Assembly: GCA_902796985.1 (NCBI GenBank)
Contig: CADBRC010000240.1
Span: 1 to 7,758, forward strand
Direction: 5' to 3'
Length of the DNA stretch: 7,758 nt
Source of the DNA: an uncultured Spirochaetaceae bacterium
Lineage (GTDB): Bacteria > Spirochaetota > Spirochaetia > Treponematales > Treponemataceae
Position numbers and translations under genes: made by a program. The notes under the pieces are model-generated. The model saw only the letters and a program-made list of their open reading frames with translations. It was not told where the DNA came from and ran no database searches. Position 1 is the first letter of the stretch, and each line of letters begins with the position of its first letter. This document shows, in pieces, positions 1 through 5,904 of this stretch.

Positions 1-2140
1 GCTTTGCCTTGATGAGGACGCCGGAATCGTAGGCGGTCTTGCCTTCCATACCGGTTCCGACGTGCGGCGGCTCCGGGAACAGGAGGGGTACTGCCTGGCG
101 CTGCATGTTGCAGCCCATGAGTGCACGGTTCGCGTCATCATACTCCAGGAAAGGAACGAGCGACGCAGAGACAGATATGACCTGCCTCGGTGACACGTCC
201 ATATAGTTTATCTCAGATGCCTTGCGGTAGCTGTAGCCTCCCTGATGGCGGCAAGAAACCATCTCATCAGGGAACGACCATGTACCGTCGCCTTCGTCCT
301 TCATGCCCTCGGTAACCTGACCGATGGAGAAATTGTCCTCTTCCATTGCAGTCAGATAGTCCACCTCGTTCGTTGCCTTTCCGTTCACGACCTTGCGGTA
401 GGGCTCTTCCAGGAAGCCGTACTCGTTGACCCTGGTGAAGATGGCAAGGGAGACGATAAGTCCGATGTTCGGACCTTCCGGAGTCTCAATCGGACACATG
501 CGGCCGTAGTGCGTGTAGTGAACGTCGCGGACCTCGAAACCTGCCCTGTCGCGGGAAAGTCCTCCCGGTCCCAAAGCGTTCAGGCGGCGTTTGTGCGTAA
601 GCTCCGAAAGCGGGTTACACTGGTCCATGAACTGGGACAGCTGGGAAGAACCGAAGAACTCCTTGATGCTGGAGACAATCGGCTTTATGGAGATGAGGTC
701 CTGAGGCTTTATGGTATCCACTTCCTTCAGGTTCATGCGGTCCTTCGCAATCCGCTCCATGCGGGCAAAGGCCGTCTTGAACTGGACGGTCAGAAGCTCG
801 CCGACCGAACGGACGCGGCGGTTGCCAAGATGGTCTATGTCATCAAGTATCTTATCGCCAATGGAGACCTCGATCAGGTGCTTCATCGTCAGGACGATGT
901 CACGGGGAACGAGGACAGTCTCAGACTTTTCAGCGGGAAGCTGCTCGGGCGCAATGTCGGAACCGTAGAATTCAAACCGCTTTGAAAGCTTGTAGCGGCC
1001 CACCTTGCCCAAATCGTAGCGGCGGCTTGAGAAGAACATCGAGTTGATTTCTTTATCTGCAGCCTCAACGGTCGTCGGCTCGCCGGGACGGAGCACCTCG
1101 TAGACCTTAACGATGCAGTCTTCCTTAGAGGGCTCGTCTATGTCAGCGCGGATTCCGTCCTTGCTGAAGAGGATTTCCTCTTTGTCAAAGCAGTTGACGA
1201 TTACCTCGCTGTCAAGCGAAGGATTGGACTCGTCCTTGCTGGTCTTTTCCTTACGGGCATTGAACTCAATCAGCCTGACTTTCTCAATGCGGTTTGCGGC
1301 GAGCTCATCCACGTCATGGGACTGGAGCTTGTGGCCGGCACGGAAAATAACCTTATCCTCACCGTCCTCACCCTTGAACGTGACGGGAGAAGCAAGAACA
1401 CGGTTCACCAGAGACTCCCTGTCCTTGGCATCCTCCGCGACGGCAACCTCTTCGCTCTTGTAGAAGCAGTTTATGATTTTCTCGCGGGTTGAGAAGTCAA
1501 AACCTTCCTTCTCCGGGTCGCTTATGGCACGGAGGAAGACAGTTCCGAGAATCTTCTTCTTCCTGTCTATCTTTGCATAGATGAGGTCTTTTTTCTGGTC
1601 AATCTCAAATTCAAGCCATGAACCGCGGTAGGGGATGATGCGGCTGGAATACACGCCCTTGTCGTGCTGGAAGATGACTCCAGGCGACCTGTGTATCTGG
1701 CTGACGACGACACGCTCAGCCCCGTTGACGATGAAGGTACCGCGGTCGGTCATCAGGGGCACGTCGCCCATATATATCTCTTTCTGCATAATGGTGCCGC
1801 TCTCGTTCAGGATGAGCGAGATGTTCGCCTTCAGCGGCACATTGTACGTTATACCCTTTTTCTTGCACTCAATCTCGGAATTCTTGATGTTGTCGAATTC
1901 AAGGCTGTAAGACTCGAACTCGAGCGTCATGGTTCCTTCCTGGTTCGTAATCGGGAAAGTGGTGTTGAACACCTCCTGAAGGCCCTGTTCCAGAGGCTTC
2001 TCGCCCTTGGCAAGCCTCTCCCTCTGAATGAAGCTTTCGTATGAAGAAAGCTGAATGTCTACCAGATTCGGAAGGGGCATAAAATCCTTAATATCCTTCC
2101 CGATATACTCCCTTTTGATTGTTTTGGTCTTCGCGTACAT
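1..2140 (-). CDS. rpoB: RNA polymerase beta subunit, N-terminal 713 residues (partial, runs off left edge)
   Basis: This is the catalytic beta subunit of bacterial RNA polymerase. The ATG is at 2140-2138, with GAGG six bases upstream, and the frame stays open to the window edge. Visible landmarks are the N-terminal lobe segment MTDRGTFIVNGAERVVVSQ (from residue 130), the rifampicin pocket FFGSSQLSQFMDQ...THKRRLNALGPGG (about residues 497-523), and the block CPIETPEGPNIGLI shortly after it. The fragment ends soon after an HVGTGME-type block. Full-length beta is about 1,180 residues in treponemes, so roughly 60% is present. The E. coli Ser531 position is Asn here (residue 521, codon at 580-578), the substitution linked to natural rifampicin resistance in spirochaetes. 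The E. coli Asn518 position is Cys (residue 508). rpoC would be expected beyond the left edge. Identity is certain. Confidence 0.99.
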   Translation of the reverse strand, partial: MYAKTKTIKREYIGKDIKDFMPLPNLVDIQLSSYESFIQRERLAKGEKPLEQGLQEVFNTTFPITNQEGTMTLEFESYSLEFDNIKNSEIECKKKGITYNVPLKANISLILNESGTIMQKEIYMGDVPLMTDRGTFIVNGAERVVVSQIHRSPGVIFQHDKGVYSSRIIPYRGSWLEFEIDQKKDLIYAKIDRKKKILGTVFLRAISDPEKEGFDFSTREKIINCFYKSEEVAVAEDAKDRESLVNRVLASPVTFKGEDGEDKVIFRAGHKLQSHDVDELAANRIEKVRLIEFNARKEKTSKDESNPSLDSEVIVNCFDKEEILFSKDGIRADIDEPSKEDCIVKVYEVLRPGEPTTVEAADKEINSMFFSSRRYDLGKVGRYKLSKRFEFYGSDIAPEQLPAEKSETVLVPRDIVLTMKHLIEVSIGDKILDDIDHLGNRRVRSVGELLTVQFKTAFARMERIAKDRMNLKEVDTIKPQDLISIKPIVSSIKEFFGSSQLSQFMDQCNPLSELTHKRRLNALGPGGLSRDRAGFEVRDVHYTHYGRMCPIETPEGPNIGLIVSLAIFTRVNEYGFLEEPYRKVVNGKATNEVDYLTAMEEDNFSIGQVTEGMKDEGDGTWSFPDEMVSCRHQGGYSYRKASEINYMDVSPRQVISVSASLVPFLEYDDANRALMGCNMQRQAVPLLFPEPPHVGTGMEGKTAYDSGVLIKAK

Positions 2141-2225
2141 TAAATACCTCGCGGTTTGTCAGAACTGATACCTAAGGAACCGCAGCAAGCAAAAACTTTG
2201 CTCTACACGAGATCCAGAAGCTCTC

Positions 2226-2242
2226 ACGGAAGTCCTTTCCGT
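2226..2242 (-). repeat. Small perfect hairpin in the rpoB leader
   Basis: A 6-bp perfect inverted repeat (ACGGAA / TTCCGT) with a five-base loop lies about 90 bases before the rpoB start. Close to it are two further short pairings on the minus strand, CCGGT/ACCGG and TATGGGA/TCCCATA (roughly 2240-2275), which overlap and exclude each other. The 2141-2295 leader therefore holds several small possible folds and no open reading frame I would support. No function is claimed. Confidence 0.4.
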
Positions 2243-2295
2243 ATGGGAATTGATGACCGGTCCCATAAACCGGGTACGTGCATTTCAAAAGACAG

Positions 2296-2331
2296 GACAA
2301 ACCTCCGGGGGAAAGCCCCCGAAGGCTTGTC
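2296..2331 (-). promoter_or_regulatory. Long hairpin in the rplL-rpoB spacer (possible attenuator or RNase III site)
   Basis: Two 16-nt arms (2331-2316 and 2311-2296) enclose a four-base loop. As minus-strand RNA all 16 positions pair, 14 as Watson-Crick and 2 as G.U. Read as plus-strand RNA those two positions are A.C mismatches, so the structure belongs to the operon transcript. Only a short T-poor stretch follows, so it is not a textbook intrinsic terminator. E. coli places a partial terminator and an RNase III processing site in this same rplL-rpoB spacer, which makes control of rpoB dosage the likeliest role. That role is inferred. Confidence 0.7.
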
Positions 2332-2381
2332 TCAAGAGTCAGCTTCTATATATGTTTCTGGAAGCAGTCTCAGCGAACAAT

Positions 2382-2753
2382 TTACTTCTTGCTCGCCTTT
2401 CCACCGGCAGCCTCGATGTCGGCAATCATCTTGTCGGCATCAGCCTTGGAAACGCCTTCCTTCAGCGTCTTAGGCGCACCCTCGACGAGAGCCTTCGCCT
2501 CGCCAAGTCCCAGACCGGTAATCGTGCGGACAACCTTGATAACGCCAATCTTCTTGGCAGCATCGAAGGAATCGAGGGTAACGGTGAACTCCGTCTGCTC
2601 CTCGGCGGCGGGGGCGGCAGGACCAGCGGCAACAGCAACGGGAGCAGCAGCGGTAACACCGAACTTCTCCTCCATAGCCTTCACCAGGTCAGCAGCCTGC
2701 TGAACCGTCATGTTCGCAATAGCGTCCAGAATCTCATCATTAGAAAGTGCCAT
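2382..2753 (-). CDS. rplL: Ribosomal protein L7/L12 (bL12), 123 aa
   Basis: bL12 is the flexible, multicopy stalk protein of the large subunit that recruits and activates translational GTPases. The N-terminal dimerisation and L10-binding helices are residues 1-33 ([20 protein letters not shown]). An Ala/Pro-rich hinge covers about 34-52. The globular C-terminal domain begins near EFTVTLDSF and contains the GTPase-contacting signature [16 protein letters not shown] (79-94). The start MALSNDE at 2753 is chosen over an upstream in-frame GTG at 2774 because GGAG sits nine bases before it and the family begins this way. The C-terminus reads AAGGKASKK, where E. coli ends in a hydrophobic strand, EVEVK. 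The gene follows rplJ after an unusually structured 157-nt spacer and precedes rpoB. Confidence 0.98.
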   Translation of the reverse strand: MALSNDEILDAIANMTVQQAADLVKAMEEKFGVTAAAPVAVAAGPAAPAAEEQTEFTVTLDSFDAAKKIGVIKVVRTITGLGLGEAKALVEGAPKTLKEGVSKADADKMIADIEAAGGKASKK

Positions 2754-2768
2754 AATTGTCTTCTCCAT

Positions 2769-2784
2769 GACCACATCTGTGGCC
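2769..2784 (-). promoter_or_regulatory. Hairpin just upstream of the rplL ribosome binding site
   Basis: Six-bp arms GGCCAC and GTGGTC enclose the loop AGAT on the minus strand, with one G.U pair that would be a mismatch on the plus strand. The hairpin ends two bases before the GGAG of rplL. It could isolate the rplL translation start from upstream structure or block 5' decay. The structure is seen in the sequence; the role is inferred. Confidence 0.45.
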
Positions 2785-2831
2785 GATATAACGCCTCGCA
2801 GAGCGGAACCTACGGAACCGCTTGGTCTGCT

Positions 2832-2879
2832 TCAGGCTTTTCCGCAGACAGTAATCAGCACATTGAAGCCTGACTGCGG
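2832..2879 (-). promoter_or_regulatory. Two interleaved inverted repeats in the rplJ-rplL spacer
   Basis: Two perfect pairings interleave. One is the 8-mer TCAGGCTT/AAGCCTGA (2832-2839 with 2866-2873). The other is the 6-mer CCGCAG/CTGCGG (2842-2847 with 2874-2879). The order B-A-B'-A' means both cannot form as nested hairpins; they must alternate, or form a pseudoknot with very short linkers. This resembles a switchable structure between L10 and L7/L12, but no ligand or protein can be assigned. Confidence 0.45.
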
Positions 2880-2910
2880 TTTGAATAAGAAATAAATCCG
2901 GGGCCGCGCC

Positions 2911-3456
2911 TTATGCGGTCGGAGCCGTCTCGGCAGCGGGGGCTGCACCACCCTCAGCCTGCTTCTTCTCGACGTAAGCCTGCAAGGTTGCGGCGAGCTG
3001 GCGGGCAGGTCCGTTGATGGCGGACATAAGCATCGCAATAAGCTGCTTCTTTCCGGGCAGCTTGGAGAATGCCTCAATCTTCGCCTGATCGTAGATCTCC
3101 TTCTCGACCCACGCACCCTTCACGTCAAGGGTCGGAGCCTCTTTCTTGAAGTCGAAGAGAATCTTGGCGACCTCGTTGGCATCCTCCTTAACCATCGCGA
3201 TGGCGGTCGGTCCCTTCAGGTACTCCGACACGGCGTCAATCTTCATCTCGTCGAACGCAACGCGGGCAAAGTTGTTCTTGAACACCTTGAGCTGCGCGTT
3301 CTTCTCCCTCAGGCTGTGGCGGAGCTTGGTGATCTGCTCGACCGTAAGCCCACGGTAGTCCGCGAAGATGAAATCCTCATATTCAGAAAGAATCTTCCTG
3401 GTTTCCTCGATGGCGGCCGTCTTGGCCGGCTGGAGCTTCTTAGCAAGAACTGCCAT
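2911..3456 (-). CDS. rplJ: Ribosomal protein L10 (uL10), 181 aa
   Basis: uL10 is the base of the ribosomal stalk: it binds 23S rRNA next to L11 and carries several L7/L12 dimers. The N-terminal rRNA-binding domain shows the family pattern ADYRGLTVEQITKLRHSLRE (about residues 33-52), then KVFKNNFARVAF and a KGPTAIAM segment. The C-terminal helix that binds L12 is around INGPARQLAATLQAYVEKK. An Ala/Pro/Glu-rich tail ends the protein. The start is fixed by AAGGAGG seven bases upstream. The ATG overlaps the rplA stop by one base (TAATG), so its ribosome binding site lies in the last rplA codons and translation is probably coupled. That leaves no separate leader directly before rplJ for an E. coli-style L10 autoregulatory site. 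Confidence 0.98.
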   Translation of the reverse strand: MAVLAKKLQPAKTAAIEETRKILSEYEDFIFADYRGLTVEQITKLRHSLREKNAQLKVFKNNFARVAFDEMKIDAVSEYLKGPTAIAMVKEDANEVAKILFDFKKEAPTLDVKGAWVEKEIYDQAKIEAFSKLPGKKQLIAMLMSAINGPARQLAATLQAYVEKKQAEGGAAPAAETAPTA

Positions 3457-4136
3457 TATGCTTCCTCCTTGTGGTCAATCCAGACTCCAGGTCCCATCGT
3501 AGAGCTGAGGGAAACAGAGCGGATGAAATCTACTTTCGCGGTCGCGGGCTTCTTGCGGTCCAGCTCCGTCAGGAAGGCGGAGATGTTCTCGGCGGTATCC
3601 TTGGAATCCATGGAAACCTTGCCGACCGGAATGTGCACGACCCCGCCCTTGTCAGCGCGGAACTCGGTGCGTCCCTTCTTCAGCTCGGAGACAGCCTTCG
3701 CGATGTCGTTGGTAACAGTACCCGTCTTGGGGTTAGGCATGAGGCCCTTGCGGCCCAGAACCATACCGAGGCGGCCGACATCCTTCATCATGTCGGGAGT
3801 AGCGACGGCGACATCAAAGTCGGTCCAGCCGCCCTTCACCTTGTCGATGAACTCAGTGGAACCGGCGTACATGGCACCGGCATCCTTGGCCTCCTGAACC
3901 CTCTCATCCTTACAGAACACGAGAACGCGCTTCTCACCGGCAAACTGGTGGGGGAACACGAGCGTGTCGCGGACGGACTGGTTCTTCTCCAAGTGCAGGC
4001 TGACGGAAAGCTCCACAGTCTCGTCGAACTTGACATAGTGGAGATCCTTCACCAGATTTACGGCCTCGGAAATCGAATATTTCTTGGCGGGGTCGTACTT
4101 CTTCAATGAATCAACATATTTCTTTCCGTGCTTCAT
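3456..4136 (-). CDS. rplA: Ribosomal protein L1 (uL1), 226 aa
   Basis: uL1 binds 23S rRNA in the mobile L1 stalk that helps release deacylated tRNA from the E site. In many bacteria it also represses its own rplK-rplA mRNA. The N-terminal segment KKYSISEAVNLVKDLHYVKFDETVELSVSL is typical. The central domain has FCKDERVQEAKDAGAMYAG and the highly conserved GRLGMVLGRKGLMPNPKTGTV near residues 122-142. The rRNA-contacting part continues with KKGRTEFRADKGGVVHIPVGK, and the end SLSSTMGPGVWID is also conserved. Length is normal (E. coli 234). The start has GGAGG seven bases upstream, inside the rplK coding end, and the rplK stop overlaps this ATG by one base (TAATG). Confidence 0.98.
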   Translation of the reverse strand: MKHGKKYVDSLKKYDPAKKYSISEAVNLVKDLHYVKFDETVELSVSLHLEKNQSVRDTLVFPHQFAGEKRVLVFCKDERVQEAKDAGAMYAGSTEFIDKVKGGWTDFDVAVATPDMMKDVGRLGMVLGRKGLMPNPKTGTVTNDIAKAVSELKKGRTEFRADKGGVVHIPVGKVSMDSKDTAENISAFLTELDRKKPATAKVDFIRSVSLSSTMGPGVWIDHKEEA

Positions 4137-4570
4137 TACTTGGCCTCCACTTCAACGCCCATGCTGCGGGCAGTTCCGGCGATAATCTTCTTCGCCGCCT
4201 CAAGGTCATTCGCATTGAGGTCGGGGAGCTTAGTCTTGGCAATCTCCTCCAGATCCTTCTGCTTGAGCGTACCGACCTTATCGCGGAGCGGGTTGCCGGA
4301 ACCCTTCTGAATTCCGACGGCCTTCTTGATAAGAACTGCTGCAGGGGGAGTCTTAAGGATGAACGTGAAAGACTTGTCCTGATAGACCGTGATGACGACA
4401 GGGATAATCAGTCCCTTCTCCATCTTCTTGGTGCGGTCATTGAATTCCTGGACGAACTTGGGGGCGGGAACGCCATGAGGTCCCAAGGCAGGTCCAATCG
4501 GGGGAGCCGGCGTAGCAGCACCTGCGGGACACTGCAACTTGATAATAGCCGTCACCTTTTTCTGAGCCAT
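4136..4570 (-). CDS. rplK: Ribosomal protein L11 (uL11), 144 aa
   Basis: uL11 forms the GTPase-associated centre with L10 and 23S rRNA helices 43/44. The N-terminal domain has the proline-rich [20 protein letters not shown] (residues 11-30), the region contacted by thiostrepton-type antibiotics. The C-terminal rRNA-binding domain has [27 protein letters not shown] and the terminal [15 protein letters not shown]. After GPALG the sequence is PHGV, where E. coli has QQGV. The start has AGGAG seven bases upstream. A 112-nt spacer separates it from nusG, and it is translationally coupled to rplA by TAATG. Confidence 0.98.
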   Translation of the reverse strand: MAQKKVTAIIKLQCPAGAATPAPPIGPALGPHGVPAPKFVQEFNDRTKKMEKGLIIPVVITVYQDKSFTFILKTPPAAVLIKKAVGIQKGSGNPLRDKVGTLKQKDLEEIAKTKLPDLNANDLEAAKKIIAGTARSMGVEVEAK

Positions 4571-4643
4571 AATGAATCTCCTGATGTGGTATTAGCGAAA
4601 GGGCCTGATCCAACGGACGGTCTCCTTTCTCCCATATTTCCAA

Positions 4644-4665
4644 GGCGGAAGCCTGAACCTCCGCC
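4644..4665 (-). promoter_or_regulatory. Hairpin in the rplK leader (possible L1 autoregulatory region)
   Basis: Arms of 8 bp (GGCGGAGG / CTTCCGCC) with a six-base loop lie in the nusG-rplK spacer. One pair is G.U on the minus strand and A.C on the plus strand, so the operon RNA is the folded form. No T tract follows, so it is unlikely to be a terminator. In E. coli, L1 represses rplK-rplA from the rplK leader, making this the natural place for such a site. I cannot confirm the L1-binding internal loop by eye. Confidence 0.4.
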
Positions 4666-4682
4666 CGTGAAATTTAAAAGCC

Positions 4683-5315
4683 CTAAATCTTCTCGACCTG
4701 GGTAACATCGACCTCGACGGGTGTCGCACGGCCGAAAATCTGCACATTGATGCGGAGCTTGTTCTTGTCGGCAAGAATCTCTTCGACCGTACCGCTGAAC
4801 GTCGCGAAGGGTCCCTCGGTAATCTTGACCTTATCGTTGATGTCGTAGTCCTGCTGGATAAAGCTAACCTTATCGCCCTTAACCTCTCCGGTCTGCAGAA
4901 GAATCTTGTTGTACTCGGCATCAGAGATGGGCTTGGGACGCTCAGTCGGCTTGGTACCGACAAAACCGTTCACACCCTGAATCTTGCGGATTTTGGAACA
5001 GGGATCCTTCCAGCCCTTCAGGCCACCGACCCCGTCTGCCTCCTGCGGCAGACTCATCTCCACCAATATATAACCAGGAAGAACTTTCTCATTGCGCTTG
5101 ACAGGCTTGCCGGACTTAGACAAACCCATCACTTCCCGCACCGGCACCTTCACCGAGCGCAGAAGCATATATGAATCTAAACCGGACTGCTTGCCTTTTT
5201 CTACATCAAGCTTCTCGTCCGCAATCAGTGACAGGATTTCTTTCTCAACTTTCTGCTCGTAACCCGTATAGGTCTGAACAACGTACCACTCGTAATTTCT
5301 TTTCTTCTCCGACAT
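4683..5315 (-). CDS. nusG: Transcription elongation/termination factor NusG, 210 aa
   Basis: NusG binds the RNA polymerase clamp through its NGN domain and contacts Rho or ribosomal S10 through its KOW domain. The NGN domain starts with YEWYVVQTYTGYEQKVEKEI (residues 8-27) and includes the conserved LPGYILVEM (79-87). The KOW domain is near residues 157-210 and shows the hallmark KVKITEGPFATFSGTVEEI followed by IFGRATPVEVD. It is longer than E. coli NusG (181 aa); the extra residues lie mainly around positions 34-50 and 88-108. The start MSEKK is chosen because GGAG lies eight bases upstream. A longer in-frame reading would begin at a TTG (5348) inside the T tract of the preceding terminator-like element. 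Confidence 0.97.
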   Translation of the reverse strand: MSEKKRNYEWYVVQTYTGYEQKVEKEILSLIADEKLDVEKGKQSGLDSYMLLRSVKVPVREVMGLSKSGKPVKRNEKVLPGYILVEMSLPQEADGVGGLKGWKDPCSKIRKIQGVNGFVGTKPTERPKPISDAEYNKILLQTGEVKGDKVSFIQQDYDINDKVKITEGPFATFSGTVEEILADKNKLRINVQIFGRATPVEVDVTQVEKI

Positions 5316-5346
5316 CCGCGTCACTCCAAAAAAAACGAAGGCAAGC

Positions 5347-5377
5347 AAAAAAAAGAGGCTTTAAGAAGCCCCTCTTT
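5347..5377 (-). terminator. Rho-independent terminator-like hairpin between secE and nusG (attenuator)
   Basis: The arm at 5377-5366 pairs with 5361-5352 over ten bp, with a two-base GG bulge and a four-base loop. A run of eight T on the minus strand (5354-5347) overlaps the foot of the stem and follows it. It begins six bases after the secE stop. No promoter is visible between it and nusG, so it should act as a partial terminator that lowers nusG-rpoB transcription relative to tRNA-Thr/rpmG/tRNA-Trp/secE. Confidence 0.75.
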
Positions 5378-5382
5378 CTATT

Positions 5383-5562
5383 CTAGAATATAAGCCTGAG
5401 CCCCTCGGTAAACAGCATATCAAGCAATCCCAGTATCAAGGCAACAACAACGGTAGAAAAGATAACAACCTTTACGGAAGCCACAGCCTCGCTCCTGGAC
5501 GGCCACACAACCTTCGCAAGCTCACCCATGCACTCCCTACAAAACTGGACCAACTTCTTCAT
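5383..5562 (-). CDS. secE: Preprotein translocase subunit SecE, 59 aa
   Basis: SecE is the essential small membrane subunit that clamps SecY in the protein-conducting channel. The short bacterial form is seen: an amphipathic cytoplasmic helix with the family motif GELAKVVWPSRSEAVAS (about residues 13-29), then one membrane span VKVVIFSTVVVALILGLLDML (about 30-50) and a short tail. The start at 5562 has AGAGG seven bases upstream. An in-frame extension to 5610 would run into tRNA-Trp and is rejected. Only 18 bases separate the tRNA-Trp 3' end from this ATG, so the ribosome binding site is exposed once the tRNA is cut out. Confidence 0.96.
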   Translation of the reverse strand: MKKLVQFCRECMGELAKVVWPSRSEAVASVKVVIFSTVVVALILGLLDMLFTEGLRLIF

Positions 5563-5580
5563 CAACAAACCTCTTGAATA

Positions 5581-5653
5581 CAGGCCAGGCAGGACTCGAA
5601 CCCGCGACAACCGGTTTTGGAGACCGGGACTCTACCAACTGAGCTACTGACCT
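5581..5653 (-). tRNA. tRNA-Trp (anticodon CCA)
   Basis: A 73-nt cloverleaf folds completely. The acceptor AGGTCAG/CTGGCCT has one G.U, and the D arm is GCTC...GAGT. The anticodon stem CCGGT/ACCGG carries the loop CTCCAAA with CCA at 34-36. The T arm GCGGG/CCTGC has the standard TTCGAGT loop. The discriminator is G, as expected for Trp. The 3' CCA is not encoded and must be added by nucleotidyltransferase. It lies between rpmG and secE, the position of tRNA-Trp in Treponema pallidum. Confidence 0.97.
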
Positions 5654-5656
5654 AAG

Positions 5657-5673
5657 CTTGGCTCCCGGCCAAG
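5657..5673 (-). repeat. Hairpin immediately upstream of tRNA-Trp
   Basis: A perfect 6-bp inverted repeat (CTTGGC/GCCAAG) with a five-base loop ends three bases before the tRNA-Trp 5' end. No T tract follows. It may protect the rpmG 3' end after RNase P cuts the tRNA free, or serve in tRNA 5' processing. The role is inferred. Confidence 0.4.
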
Positions 5674-5686
5674 TCTCAATCTATAA

Positions 5687-5707
5687 AAGGTAAAATTATT
5701 TTACCTT
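5687..5707 (-). repeat. 21-bp perfect palindrome across the rpmG stop codon
   Basis: Two 10-base arms (AAGGTAAAAT and ATTTTACCTT) flank one central base and span the last rpmG codons and its TAA. As RNA it would give a 9-bp AT-rich hairpin with a TAA loop, too weak for a strong terminator. It could slow 3' decay of rpmG mRNA or cause a pause. The symmetry would also suit a protein operator. Confidence 0.4.
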
Positions 5708-5872
5708 AGTCTCTTTATGAACAGTCTCTTTCCTGCACCAGGGGCAGAACTTGTTCTTCTCAAGCTTACCGGTTATATTCTTGCGGTTCTTGTAGGTCGT
5801 ATAATTCTTGCGCTTGCAATCACTGCAGGCCAAGGCAATAATCTCCACCGCAGTCTTCTTCTTGCTTGACAT
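5696..5872 (-). CDS. rpmG: Ribosomal protein L33 (bL33), 58 aa, zinc-ribbon type
   Basis: bL33 is a small large-subunit protein near the E site. The product begins MSSKKKTAVEIIALACSDC and ends KETKVK. Two CxxC pairs (CSDC, residues 16-19, and CPWC, 43-46) form the zinc ribbon of the cysteine-containing L33 form. YTTYKNRKNITGKLEKNKFC is a classic L33 segment. The ATG has AAGGAG six bases upstream. The gene lies between tRNA-Thr (32-nt gap) and tRNA-Trp (42-nt gap), so its mature mRNA ends may be made by tRNA processing enzymes. The stop codon lies inside a 21-bp palindrome. Confidence 0.97.
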   Translation of the reverse strand: MSSKKKTAVEIIALACSDCKRKNYTTYKNRKNITGKLEKNKFCPWCRKETVHKETKVK

Positions 5873-5904
5873 ACGTTTCTCCTTAATTTGATTAAATCGT
5901 AGAA

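Noticed and set aside
245..985. 246-codon plus-strand open frame opposite rpoB
   Set aside because: It is antisense to highly conserved RpoB sequence including the rifampicin pocket, has no recognisable domain, and lies where minus-strand coding is certain.
2141..2295. Separate promoter for rpoB in the spacer
   Set aside because: I found no TTGACA/TATAAT-like pair with 16-18 base spacing in the minus-strand leader.
2250..2873. 207-codon plus-strand open frame across the rplL region
   Set aside because: It is antisense to rplL and both spacers, and reads through the minus-strand hairpins. The repetitive Gly/Ser stretch is the complement of the rplL Ala/Pro hinge.
3471..4109. 212-codon plus-strand open frame opposite rplA
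   Set aside because: It almost fully mirrors L1. Its length follows from the codon composition of rplA on the other strand.
4106..4705. 199-codon plus-strand open frame opposite rplK and the nusG-rplK spacer
   Set aside because: It is antisense to conserved L11, with no domain or promoter.
5316..5348. 11-codon N-terminal extension of NusG
   Set aside because: It begins at TTG inside a T tract with no ribosome binding site. MSEKK at 5315 has GGAG at good spacing.
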